Source: Azolla caroliniana (lineage: Eukaryota; Polypodiophyta). From it: DNA of 64,000 nt. Made by a program: the position numbers and the translations under genes. Where the stretch lies: the NCBI GenBank assembly GCA_043228905.1, contig JBHGNT010000013.1:17546001-17610000 (forward strand), written 5' to 3'. Of the stretch, positions 21,383-31,791 are shown piece by piece (the stretch's first letter is position 1; every line of letters begins with the position of its first letter). The notes beneath the pieces were generated by a model that saw only the letters and a program-made list of their open reading frames with translations, had not been told where the DNA came from and made no database searches.

Positions 21383-21960
21383 ATGAATACTCAGATGGGA
21401 AACGCTCGTCTCACCAAGAAACTCAACAGAAACAACTATGCATCTTGGGAGTACAAGATGCACCAATACCTTGTTGGTCAAGGCTATTGGAGTTACGTCG
21501 AAGGAGCACAAGAAACACAATCCAACCCAACATATGCCGACTACCCAGCTTGGGAGCAAGCGGCAAGTCGTGTGTTGTATTGCCTTGCATCATGCATCAT
21601 GCGTCCATGATCACATGCTCGACTACATCAGAGAGGCCAAAACACCAAAGGAGGCGTGCGGAAATCTCAAAAAGATATTCGTGGCCCCGCAAGAAATCTT
21701 AAACTCCATCAAGAGTTGAATAGTATTCAACAAATGGACATGTCAATTGGTAGCTACACTTTGAAGATCAAGGAGTAGTGTGATGCCCTCGGGTCAATCA
21801 ACGTGAACATCGATGACGATGACATGGTGCAGATATGTCTCGGTGTCTTAGCACCTCGGTTCAGCACGATAAGGTCGGTCGTCCTCACAAGGGAAAATCC
21901 TCCCTCCTTCGATCTCCAGTCAATGATGTTGGTCGAAGAAAATCATGTCCAGACAAGAAG
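21383..21960 (+). pseudogene. gag fragment of the outer copia element
   Basis: The ATG at 21383 starts MNTQMGNARLTKKLNRNNYA followed by SWEYKMHQYLVGQGYWSYV, the typical start of copia Gag (DUF4219/UBN2 type). The frame ends at 21608, but homology continues in other frames (MLDYIREAKTPKEA, DDDDMVQICLGVLAPRF). No zinc knuckle or protease DSG is present before the deletion junction near 22010-22050, so the coding region is frameshifted and truncated. Confidence 0.8.
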
Positions 21961-22215
21961 CAATGTGCAAGAAGGACACATGCTATATTCAAATTTCGAT
22001 GGAGGAAGAGGACAAGGTCTGGGAAGAAGAGGCTGATTCGACCAAGGTACAACCACCAGGATTTGAGTTGACTATGCATCTGATTGTTGTTTGCCTACTC
22101 AAAAAGCCTCTCTATGGCCTCAAGCAAGCACCGAGAACATGGCATTTGAAGATAACCCAATATCTTCACCAAATCGGCCTCAAAATCTCCAAGTCCAACA
22201 ATTCTTTGTTCATCC

Positions 22216-22220
22216 GGAGC
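22216..22220. repeat. Target-site duplication of the inner copia (left copy)
   Basis: GGAGC directly precedes TGACGGGAAC. The same GGAGC follows the other LTR at 27527-27531. Confidence 0.95.
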
Positions 22221-22876
22221 TGACGGGAACTTTACGTTCCTTATGTCCAACGCTCGGCCACAACCGAGATTCTTTTCATACACAGAAAAAACAGGTAATG
22301 AAACGCGACACTAAGGGGAGAAATGGTACACAGGAGGTTTACGTGGAAAACCCCAAAATAGGGAAAAAACCACGGCAGCCCACAGGCTGCAAACTGTCAC
22401 TATGTAGGAATATACAGCAGTGAGTTCACTGAGGCAACGACCTCGTGCTCTCAGATCTTCGCCACAGGCGGCGGTTACAACAGAGGCAACGACCTCGTCT
22501 CTCTCTCTCTCTCTCTGTACAGTTTCGCGCTCTATCTTCTTCTTGCACCAACAAGGGAGAATAACAACAACAAAAACTACACAACTAAGAGTTTGCCCTA
22601 AGTCATATTTATACTAATATGACTTTTCGGCTATTTACAAATGTAGCCTCGATGGGCTCTCAGAAACATATTTACGAATATGTCTCTTCCTCCGGTTCAT
22701 ACCGGGCCTACACCATCCGGCTCTCCGCAGTCGGGTACTCCCCATCCGGTTCATACCGGGCCTACACCATCCGGCTCTCCGCAGTCGGGTACTCCCCATC
22801 CGGTTCATACCGGGCCTACACCATCCGGCTCTCCGCAGTCGGGTACTCCCCATCCGGAGGGACCTGTCTCCCAACA
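22221..22876 (-). repeat. 3' LTR of the inner copia (656 bp) with three 54-bp units
   Basis: Compared with the 548-bp 5' LTR, this copy has exactly 108 bp more. The whole difference is two extra copies of a 54-bp unit (CCGGTTCATACCGGGCCTAC...TCCCCAT) at about 22693-22855. Confidence 0.95.
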
Positions 22877-22886
22877 AACTCCCCCT

Positions 22887-25800
22887 TCACTCCGGCATGG
22901 GGTGTCTTTCCAACCCGATCCTCTTCCGGCATGCGTCCAGCTTGTCGGGTGTCAGCACTTTGGTCAGCATATCTGACCCGTTCTCGGCCGTGTGGATCTT
23001 CGTCAGTGCGAACTCCTGGTCATCTACCCTTTCCCGGATCCAATGATACCTCCGATGGATATGCTTCGTCCGGGAATGGTAGGCCGCATTCTTAGCAAGG
23101 TGGATGGCACTTTGACTGTCGCAGTAGAGTCGGTATTCCTCTTGCCGGATACCGAGCTCTCCGATGAAGTCCTTCATCCATAATATTTCCTTGCCGGCTT
23201 CTACAGTCGCCATGTACTCCGCCTCTGTGGTTGACAATGCAACCGTCTTCTGCAGCCTCGACTGCCACGAAACAGCTCCCCCTACATATGTCATCACATA
23301 CCCAGATGTAGACCGGCTGGTATCCACATCAGCCGACATATCCGAATCGGTGAAACCGTCCAGTTGAGGTTTCCCGGAGCCGAATCGGAGACACATATTT
23401 GAAGTGCCCTTCAAATACCGGAGTATCCATTTGACCGCATTCCAATGCTCCTTGCCGGGATTACTCATGAACCGGCTCACCACTCCGACTGCGTATCCAA
23501 TGTCCGGTCGGGTACAAACCATTGGGTACATCAAGCTCCCGACGGCAGAGGCGTATGGAATCTTCATCATATCTGCCTTCTCTCCTTTTGTCTTCGGGCT
23601 TTGCTTGCCGGACAACTTGCAGTTTGTCGGAAGTGTCGATCCGACCGGTTTTGCATCTGACATGTTGAACCGGTGAAGCACCTTTGTCACATACTTCTCC
23701 TGTGACAACCATAATTGCTTCACTGACCGGTCCCGAATGATGTGCATCCCCAACATCTGTCTTGCCGGACCCATGTCTTTCATTGAGAAGGTCCGGTTGA
23801 GAGCCTTCTTCAGCATCCATATTTTGCCTTGGTCTCGTCCGACGATCAACATGTCATCCACGTACGGGAGAAGTATCAGGAAGTCCCCTCCTTCGAACTT
23901 CTTCACGAACACGCAGTGATCGGCCTGCGTCTTATGGTACCCTTGATCGGTCATGAAGGAGTCAAACTTCCGGTACCATTGCCGGGGAGCCTGCTTCAGT
24001 CCGTACAAGCTCTTCTTCAACCGGCATACCAGGTGCTCCTTCCCTTTCTCCACAAATCCTTCCGGTTGCTGCATGTAGATTTCCTCTTCGAGGTCGCCGT
24101 GGAGGAATGCCGTCTTCACGTCCAGCTGCTCTACCTCGAGATCCATGCTTGCTGCTATACTTAGCACCGTCCGGATGGAGGTCATCTTTACTACCGGGGC
24201 GAATATTTCGTCGAAGTCCACGCCCTTCTTCTGCTAGAACCCCTTCACCACGATCCTGGCTTTGTATCTCGGGGGGTTGCCGGCATCTCCCGGTTTCAAC
24301 TTGAACACCCACTTGTTTCGGAGTGCCCGCTTTCCTTTCGGCAGTTCCACTAGTTCGTACGTATGGTTCTCATGCAGGGAATCCATCTCATCCTGCATGG
24401 CACTTAACCATTTTCGGCTGTGGGTGTCTTCCTTCGCTTCTTCGAAGCTTTCCGGCTCCCCCTCATCGGTCAGCAGGACATGCTCTGCATCCGGAAATCT
24501 CCGGGGCGCCCTTCTCTCTCTGAGAGGATATCTACGTCTTCGGGCTTCGGTAACCGGTTCCTCCATTTGCTCTTCATCCGAATCCGATTCGGGGTCTTGA
24601 CCGGTTCCGGTCTCAGCTTCCTCTACTTCTTCTTCTGCCGGTTCGGTATCCTCACCGTAACCGGCTGGTTCCTCGAGTGCTAACCGGTCTCTTGCCGGTT
24701 GGGTCTGCTCATTGTAGAGTCTATCCTTACCGGTCGACTCGGAGTTCATTACCTTCTTCTCCGACTCCCAGTCGGCGAGCGTCTTGTCCTCCATGAAGAT
24801 AATATCTCGACTCCAGAATACCTTCTTGTCGACCGGGTCCCACACTCGGTAGCCGAACTCATTATCACCGTAACCGAGGAATATGCATGGCCGGGTCTTT
24901 GGATCTAACGTTCCTCTCCGGTCCTTTGCTACATGCACGTACGCGAGACACCCGAACACCCTCAGATGCCGGTAGGACACTTCCTTACCGGTCCATACTC
25001 TCTGTGGCGTGTCTCCGTCCAAGGGTACTGAGGGTGATCTGTTTATCACATATGTCGCCGTCGACAGTGCCTCAGCCCAAAACTTCTTGGGTAGTTTTGC
25101 ATGCGCTAGCATACTCCGAACCCTCTCCATTATGGTCCGGTTCATCCTCTCGGCCAGTCCGTTTAGTTCCGGCGTCTTCGGCACGGTAAATTCGAGCCGG
25201 ATTCCCTTCGAGCGGCAGTACTCCTCGAACTGCCCCCGGTACTCACCTCCGTTATCTGCTCGAACCGCCTTCAGCTTCCGGCCGGTTTCTCTTTCCACTC
25301 TCGCGTGGAGCTCTTTGAAGACTGATAACACCTGATCCTTCTTCTTCAGCGGTGTGACCCACAGCTTCCGGCTGTGGTCATCTATGAACGTCACGAAGTA
25401 CTGCGCTCCGGCATGTGACTTCGTGTCTACTTGACAAACATCCGTATGCACCAACTCCAGTGGTGCATTACGTCTCATTGGTGGCCTTGGTCGGAAGGAG
25501 GTCCGGTTCTGCTTACCGGCCAGACAATCAGTGCACTTCTCTAAGTGCACGTTCATCACTGGAATGAGGTTGTCGTCTCCAAGCCTCTTCATCCCCTTCT
25601 CACTCATGTGACATAGCCTCTTGTGCCACAGCTCACCGGCAGTGTCGGAAGCCACGTTCACTTCTTCCGGACATAGCCGGGCATTCATCAGGTACAGTGT
25701 GTTTACCTTCCGGGCCCGAGCCACAATCAGGCTCCCTTTGCTGAACTTCATGACACCGTTCCGGATGCTACCCGTGTAGCCTTCATCATCCAGCCGACCG

Positions 25801-26948
25801 GCTGAGATCAGGTTCAGACGAACTTCCGGAACGTGTCAGACATCCTTCAACAGCAACTTGCATCCGATTGGTGTTGTCAGCCACACGTCTCCCATGCCGA
25901 CAATTCGGCATGTTCCTTCATTCCCCATCCGGACACAGCCGTGATCACCGGCTAAGTAGGATGAGAAGCATTTCCGGTCTGGGGTAAGGTGGAACGACGC
26001 TCCGGAGTCTACCACCCAGGTCATCTCGTCGCCGGCATGGTTTATCTCACTCTCCTCGGTGATGAGCATCAACTCCTCTTCACTTGCCGCAATTGCCGTC
26101 GTTCCCTTCCGATCCGGCCCCCTCCGGTCTTTACCGTTCCGGTCTTTACCGTTCCGGTTCGGGGTTTGCTTCGAATCGGTACCGTCGGTTTCCTTGTCTT
26201 TACGGAAATGCCGACAGTTCTTTTGGAAGTGTCCCGGTTTGCCGCAATAGAAGCAAGTAGGCCTCCCCCTTGACTTTGACCGTGTCCCCGACTTCTCCCG
26301 GTTCTGGGGACTACGGTTTCTATGTCTTCCGCGTTCCGATTCGGTAAGGAGCGCCTTGGAGTCGGAGCTCGTATCTTTGTCTTTCCGACGAGCCCCCTCA
26401 TCTAGCAAGCTCGACTTTACTCTTGCTAGGGATAACCGTTTTCCTTCCGGCCCGGCGTTGCCCAAAGTGACAACCAACGTCTCCCAGCTATCCGGGAGGG
26501 AACCGAGCAGGAGTAGCGCTAGGACCTCATCGGCAAGAGGTACTTCCAATGACGTTGCTTGGTGGATCAGCCCCTGGAAGGCATTCATATGCTCCGCCAT
26601 GCTGGAGCCATCTTGGTACCGGAGTCTTACTAGCTTCCGGAATACCGACACCTGATTGACAGCATTTTTGTTCTGGAACATTATGCCGATCTTCTCCCAG
26701 AGCTCATGAGCCTTGCTCTCTTCATTGAAGTTGTTGTACAGGCTCATGTCGATGAAGCACCGTATGTACGCCGTTGTCTTCATGTGCATCACCTCCCATA
26801 TCGCGGCGTTGATTTTGTCCGGTCTCTTGTCCCCGAACTGAACCGGCAACCAGAGGTCTTTAACCACGAGCATGTCCCTCATCTTTGACTTCCACACTGA
26901 ATAGTTGGAGCCGGTGAGCTTGAACATGCCGCCAAACGATTCGTCCAT
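22887..26948 (-). pseudogene. gag-pol polyprotein of the inner copia, one frame with two nonsense codons
   Basis: From ATG 26948 (MDESFGGMFKLTGSNYSVWK) to the stop at 22887 there are 1354 codons in one frame, broken only by TGA at 25836-25838 and TAG at 24234-24236. Domains in order: Gag; a CCHC zinc knuckle CFYCGKPGHFQKNC (about residues 228-243); protease WVVDSGASFH (about 310); an HHCC integrase (LCHMSEKGMKRL, then CTDCLAGKQ) with catalytic-core DNGGEYRGQFEEYC and LNGLAERMNR; RT with KKSLYGLKQAPRQWY and the active site YVDDMLIVG (about 1029); and RNase H with DSDMSADVDTSRSTSGY and LSTTEAEYMA. Both stops fit single C-to-T changes in coding sense (CGA to TGA; CAG to TAG). The fused polyprotein is therefore probably not made by this copy. 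Confidence 0.95.
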
Positions 26949-26964
26949 TTTCTGTGTCGATTTT

Positions 26965-26976
26965 GCTCTGATACCA
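26965..26976 (-). other. Primer-binding site of the inner copia
   Basis: In element sense TGGTATCAGAGC lies two bases inside the 5' LTR. It is complementary to the 3' end of initiator tRNA-Met, the usual plant copia primer. Confidence 0.9.
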
Positions 26977-26978
26977 CT

Positions 26979-27526
26979 TGACGGGAACTCTACGTTCCTT
27001 ATGTCCGACGCTCGGCCACAACCGAGATTCTTTTCATACACAGAAAAAACAGGTAATGAAACGCGACACTAAGGGGAGAAATGGTACACAGGAGGTTTAC
27101 GTGGAAAACCCCAAAATAGGGGAAAAACCACGGCAGCCCACAAGTTGCAAACTGTCACTATGTAGGAATATACAGCAGTGAGTTCACTGAGGCAACGACC
27201 TCGTGCTCTCAGATCTTCGCCACAGGCGGCGGTTACAACAGAGGCAACGACCTCGTCTCTCTCTCTCTCTCTCTGTACAGTTTCGCGCTCTATCTTCTTC
27301 TTGCACCAACAAGGGAGAATAACAACAACAAAAACTACACAACTAAGAGTTTGCCCTAAGTCATATTTATACTAATATGACTTTTCGGCTATTTACAAAT
27401 GTAGCCTCGATGGGCTCTCAGAAACATATTTACGAATATGTCTCTTCCTCCGGTTCATACCGGGCCTACACCATCCGGCTCTCCGCAGTCGGGTACTCCC
27501 CATCCGGAGGGACCTGTCTCCCAACA
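26979..27526 (-). repeat. 5' LTR of the inner copia (548 bp), single 54-bp unit
   Basis: TGACGGGAACTCTACG...CCCAACA on the plus strand. It holds a (CT)n tract near 27258 and a repeated GAGGCAACGACCTCGT. It is flanked on the right by the target duplication GGAGC (27527-27531). Confidence 0.95.
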
Positions 27527-28671
27527 GGAGCGACTCTAGAGAACAACTATTCATCATAATTTATGTGGACAACTTGGCCATTGGAGGAGAGCACATGGCG
27601 ATATCAAGCATACCAAGAAGCTACTCTCTAGCCAATTCGAAATGAAAGACATGAATGAGCTACATTACTTTCTAGGTATAGAAGTAATCCGAACTCCATT
27701 CAACATCATGATCTCCCAACAACACTATGTTCTAAATCTTCTCTTCAAGTTTGGGATGATAGAGTGTAAGTCTGTCACTACCCCTCTCGATCGAAACCTA
27801 TAGCTAGAAGCCGATTCTGGCACAACAGAGTGTGAGCCGATTCTCTATTGTCAGCTAATCGGATGCCTAATCTATCTCATTGTCACTCGACCTGATCTCA
27901 GTTACTTGGTCGGCCTCCTTAGCCAGTTCATGCAGACTCCACGTGACATTCAACTCGACTGTGCTAAGCAAGTACTAAGGTATGTGAGTGGGACCATGGA
28001 GTTCAACATCCTCTCCAGATTGGCCACACCGATTCTATTCGAAGGGTACATTGATGCCAATTGGGCAGGCTACAAAGCCAACAAACGATCAACATCAAGG
28101 TTCGTCTTCTAACTCGACAATGGCACCATATATTGGAGCGGTAAGAAGCAGCTGACAATCGCACTGTCGAGCACAAAAGCCGAATACAAGGGCACGATTG
28201 TCGCCGCATGTGAAGTCGTTTGGCTCAAGAGAATATTAAAGGATTTGGGCGTTCCCACCAAGGATTTGATTCTCGTGTATTTGGGACAACATGAGCAACA
28301 TTCACTTGGCCTGTAACCCAAATTTCCATGATCGGACTAAACACATTGAGGTGCATTATCACTTCATCCGAAAACGTATCCTGGCTGGAGATGTCGACCT
28401 GCATCACATCAACACGCATCTGTAGACGGTCGACATCTTCACGAAGGCCTTGGGAGCCAACAAGCTACATCAATTCATGACGAAACTCGGTCTCTCGACC
28501 ACCAACCAACTGAGCTTGAGGGGGAGTAAGAAACCGACCGACACGACGTCGATCAAAGACCAGACCAAGTGAGTCGGCTACCCAAAGCCGAAGCTGGAAC
28601 CGACTCAAAGTCGACCCGAAGACCAATCTGAACCAACTTTTCAGCGACAGGAAGTTGCGTTTGAGGGGGTG

Positions 28672-28896
28672 TGTTGAGAATCAAACTCAACTTCCCTAGT
28701 GTGGGAACACATCCTAGTATACTCAAGTGTGAACACCCCACCTCCTAATATAGTAACTAGTGTGTCATAGAACCTTAAAGTTCTATGACACATATTTAAT
28801 GTAGTTAAGTCTCCACCTCTCTTGAGTAAGTGGTGGTTGTATAGAGAGAAGGTGATTACATAAGCACCTCTCCCCTCTTTGTAATAGTTTGGTTAA
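28672..28896 (+). repeat. Truncated 3' LTR of the outer copia
   Basis: Homologous to 20879-21112 and ending at GTTTGGTTAA, after which the sequence no longer matches the 5' LTR. Confidence 0.9.
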
Positions 28897-30130
28897 AGTG
28901 TTGGAGTACATGTACCCCAAAGGACACAAATTTCCAACTTTGGTTTAAGCCTTGGTTTGTACTTCATTCAAGATATGCATGTACGCAATGCATTCAAGGG
29001 CATTGCAATATGAAATCTTTGTCATCCTTCTATTAAAAGTGCTCATGGACGAGAGTCACACGATGTAATATCATAATCAAACATTTGATTCATAATGTAA
29101 ATTGCCATGGCCGCCACTCCATCCCAACATGAGTGGCATGCTTCTTTAGATTACCCGATGTAGGACAACTCAAGTATTTGATGGTTCTCTCATTCCATCG
29201 CTTTGTTTTGTTGCGGTTTGTAATGACACATAAATTGTCAATGTATTCTTCTGTAATGGAGGTATGCATTTCATGAGAGAAGTATGCTATATTGTCATCC
29301 AAACAATGACATCAAATATTTTCGTTGATCTCTTTATCCACAAGAATTTGAAATTTTAAAAGGGAGAAAACACTTAACTTATTGATGCATGGAGGATATT
29401 GAAATGAGTTTCTCCAAAGTGGCCAACACAAATCATACATTGGAGTGTTGCACTTCTAAGGGTCACTACGAAGTCTCAAGGGGTCACCTTTCTCACAATG
29501 AGCTAACCAAGGAATTGGGGGACATTACTTCCAATAGCAAAGATTACATCACACTTCAACACATAAAAGCACTAACCTCGTAGCTTCACCCAATCATGAA
29601 AGCCTCCAAGGCTTCTTAAGTTAAACTAAAATTAACTTCTTCACCTCTTATACATAGCCCATGCATGTCATAAGATTGCCATGAGGTGATTAGCTTGTTG
29701 TCATCCCACATATTTTGTGTTCATCATGTCAATGTCACCTTTGATGTAATGTCAATATGCTTTTCATATAAGGTATTGGTGTAGATCTTGTATTTCTTTG
29801 ATGCAAAGTTACTCTACTCAAGCTTCTCACTAACATCAATAGAGCTTCCCATTTGGACATTCGCCTTGTTGGTAGTGATTCTTTCTTCTCTTTGTATTCT
29901 TTTAAACATTTACAACAAATGGAACATGGTGCTGCTCTTCCCTTTAAGAAATGCATAGACACTATGTCAAGAATTTCCAACCACATCAATGTGCATGAGT
30001 TGATTCTTCAACAAATAGATGACTTCAAGCACAACAAACAAACAAATGAAGAGGCTATATCAATTAATAACCTCATATTTTGATACTATACAAACAATTA
30101 CATAATATAGTTATATGTTGTGATAAATTA

Positions 30131-30131
<1 letters not shown>
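28897..30131. other. Intergenic, no gene recognised
   Basis: Short frames only. A 70-codon minus frame at 29090-29302 (...KHATHVGMEWRPWQFTL) and an 84-codon one at 29735-29989 have no motif I recognise and are not claimed as genes. Confidence 0.4.
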
Positions 30132-30200
<69 letters not shown>

Positions 30201-30201
30201 A
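30132..30201. repeat. (GT)n(GA)n compound microsatellite
   Basis: About 22 GT units followed directly by about 12 GA units. Confidence 0.95.
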
Positions 30202-30284
30202 TTAGAATTAGAATTGTCCATAAAGAGGCCAATTTTAACCTACGGATCCAAAGAATACATGTGTTCTTGATACGTGTCTCCTTC

Positions 30285-30540
30285 CTAAAAAGGGGTATTC
30301 ATACCTTGAAGCACAAAGTCTCTATGTGTGAATAAGGCATGCGCATATGAGCTCAGCCTTCTAGGTGGTGTCTTAAGTATGGCACTTAAGTTATCACTCC
30401 CTCTTAATATGTCATCATATCTTGAGTGAATTGCACTATATGCCGAGCATGTGAAGAGCAAGTGACATTCATCCTCTATCATGCCTTCATTGCATACTTT
30501 ACATGCTCTCAAATTCGGTACATTTTGATACCATGATGCA
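30285..30540 (-). mobile_element. LINE C-terminal zinc-finger relic
   Basis: The minus strand reads ASWYQNVPNLRACKVCNEGM, IEDECHLLFTCSAYSAIHSR, then YDDILRGSDNL. The C-x2-C-x7-E-D-E-x-H-x4-C spacing is the cysteine/histidine cluster found after the RT domain in many plant LINEs. It parallels ERICQLCHQGVESEEHYVC in the LINE at 53619-55862 but belongs to a different subfamily. No RT is present. Both sides are bounded by GA/GT microsatellites. Confidence 0.65.
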
Positions 30541-30572
30541 ACTTCTCACTAAGGTAAGCTTATTACAATAAT

Positions 30573-30575
<3 letters not shown>

Positions 30576-30643
<68 letters not shown>
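30576..30643. repeat. (GA)n(GT)n compound microsatellite
   Basis: About 20 GA units followed by about 14 GT units. Together with 30132-30201 it brackets the LINE relic, with the dinucleotides in opposite order. Confidence 0.95.
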
Positions 30644-30648
<5 letters not shown>

Positions 30649-30723
30649 GTGCGTGCAAGATTCACGAAGCCAATGTGTTAAGCAAATTTGGAGATACATA
30701 CTTGAATACCTATTAAAGATCAC

Positions 30724-31791
30724 ATAAAATGATCATGACACTTTTATTGAGAGAAAAAAACAACATCCAAGAAAATAAAATGATTAAGACTCTGTACTAA
30801 GGAAAATGTGGGATAATCACAATCAATTATCATTAGCAAACGCACAATTCTGCATCTTCTTGGGCACACACTCTTGTACAAACCATTATTATCTAAGCAC
30901 TCACTAAAGTGAGAAACCTAAAGTTGTCCAAACTTTTGGACTTGCGCTGACACACCATCTCAATCGATCAACTTTGACAAACTCTAAAGACATCCTCAAC
31001 CCCATCTTGCCAGTTGGGGGCGTTTATTTCACACATGCACATGGATTTCCGTGACATCATCACTCAAGAATCTATTGAGTCTCAACTTTACAAGTGTTTC
31101 AATTCAAGTAATGTTCTACACTTGATGGTCAATAGTTGATGTTGTCTCAATGTGAAATTCTAGAAGATAATAACCCATAAATCCACTACGAGTTTGAGAA
31201 GGTTGAATTTTTCAATTGGTTCACAATGGCCTAGTGCATGTAAACAAATACAAAATTGCCTACATGGCGTATGGAGTTCCCAAATTTTCCAATTCCAATA
31301 CAACATTCAAAATTTTAATCTGCCAAGCATTGTGGATATCCTTTTGCCATGTATGGTCATAATAACCAAATCATGATAATTCTGTTTTGTTCATTCTTTG
31401 GGGGAATTAAATGCTTGCCTGATTTCCTCAATATCACATCATTGGTTTGAGTTTAGGGTTTATGGTAGATATGTCATTCTTGAATGAGAGAAAAATACAT
31501 TCGAAGGCGATACATTGGGAATGTAGGTTTTCAAGAAATTTTGCAGAAACATGCTATTCTCATATCCTTAAAGTAATAAATTGTCATATTATCGTCGACA
31601 TGAAACGGAAAGGAAATCTTCACTTGATAAAAACCAAGAGTTCAATGATAATAGGGAAATTTTGGGACACTACTCAAAACATAGAGTTCTCTTTTATCTT
31701 GTGTCTATTCATTTGGCAAATATTAACAAATGATAGTTAGAGAGAGCTTAGGTTATAATTACATTAAACCGATTTATAAATTTTACAAAAC
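30724..31791. other. Spacer downstream of the DUF212 gene
   Basis: AT-rich. A 97-codon plus frame (31447-31740) has no recognised motif and is antisense to the expected 3'UTR of the DUF212 gene. I see no supported gene. Confidence 0.4.

Larger units (their letters stand above)
22221..27526 (-). mobile_element. Inner Ty1/copia retrotransposon, near-complete, inserted in the outer copia RT
   Basis: A 5306-bp element in minus orientation. Its LTRs (22221-22876 and 26979-27526) both read TGACGGGAAC...CCCAACA on the plus strand, i.e. TGTTGGG...CCCGTCA in element sense. The target duplication is GGAGC on both sides. The primer-binding site TGGTATCAGAGC (complement of 26965-26976) is the initiator-tRNA-Met type, just inside the 5' LTR. 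A polypurine tract GAAGGGGGAGTT lies just before the 3' LTR. A single gag-pol frame carries all expected domains but two stop codons. I see about five substitutions between the LTRs over the shared 548 bp, so the insertion is recent. It is clearly richer in G+C (CCGG-rich) than its surroundings. Confidence 0.97.
22040..28530 (+). pseudogene. RT and RNase H remnant of the outer copia, split by the inner element
   Basis: Left part (22040-22220): VQPPGFEL, then VCLLKKPLYGLKQAPRTWHL, ending SLFIRS. Right part (27532-28530): DSREQLFIIIYVDNLAIGG, then QFEMKDMNELHYFLGIEVIR, LRYVSGTMEF, YIDANWAGYKANKRSTS and LSSTKAEYKGTI. Removing the inner element and one GGAGC copy rejoins the frame exactly across the RT active-site region. 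The catalytic YVDD box reads YVDN here. Stops occur later in RNase H. Confidence 0.85.
20879..28896 (+). mobile_element. Outer Ty1/copia retrotransposon, internally deleted, interrupted by a second copia
   Basis: LTR sequence begins TGTTGAGAATCAAACTC at both 20879 and 28672. The 5' LTR spans 20879-21242 and ends TTGTTTACA, followed at once by the primer-binding site TGGTATCAAAGC. A purine tract (TTGAGGGGGTG) precedes the 3' LTR. Between them lie a gag fragment, no protease or integrase, and the second half of RT plus RNase H. The 3' LTR is cut short at about 28896: the last ~140 bp, including the GA/CA microsatellite part, are missing, so no target duplication can be tested. The element is non-autonomous, and its RT is split by the inner element at 22221-27526. 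Confidence 0.9.

Noticed and set aside
22635-23095. Repetitive 80-158 codon frames (SYRAYTIRLSAVGYSPSG repeats)
   Set aside because: They come from the 54-bp tandem repeat of the LTR and from the strand opposite the copia RNase H.
30132-30643. CRISPR-like or regulatory array
   Set aside because: The repeats are plain dinucleotide microsatellites around a LINE relic, and the sequence is eukaryotic.
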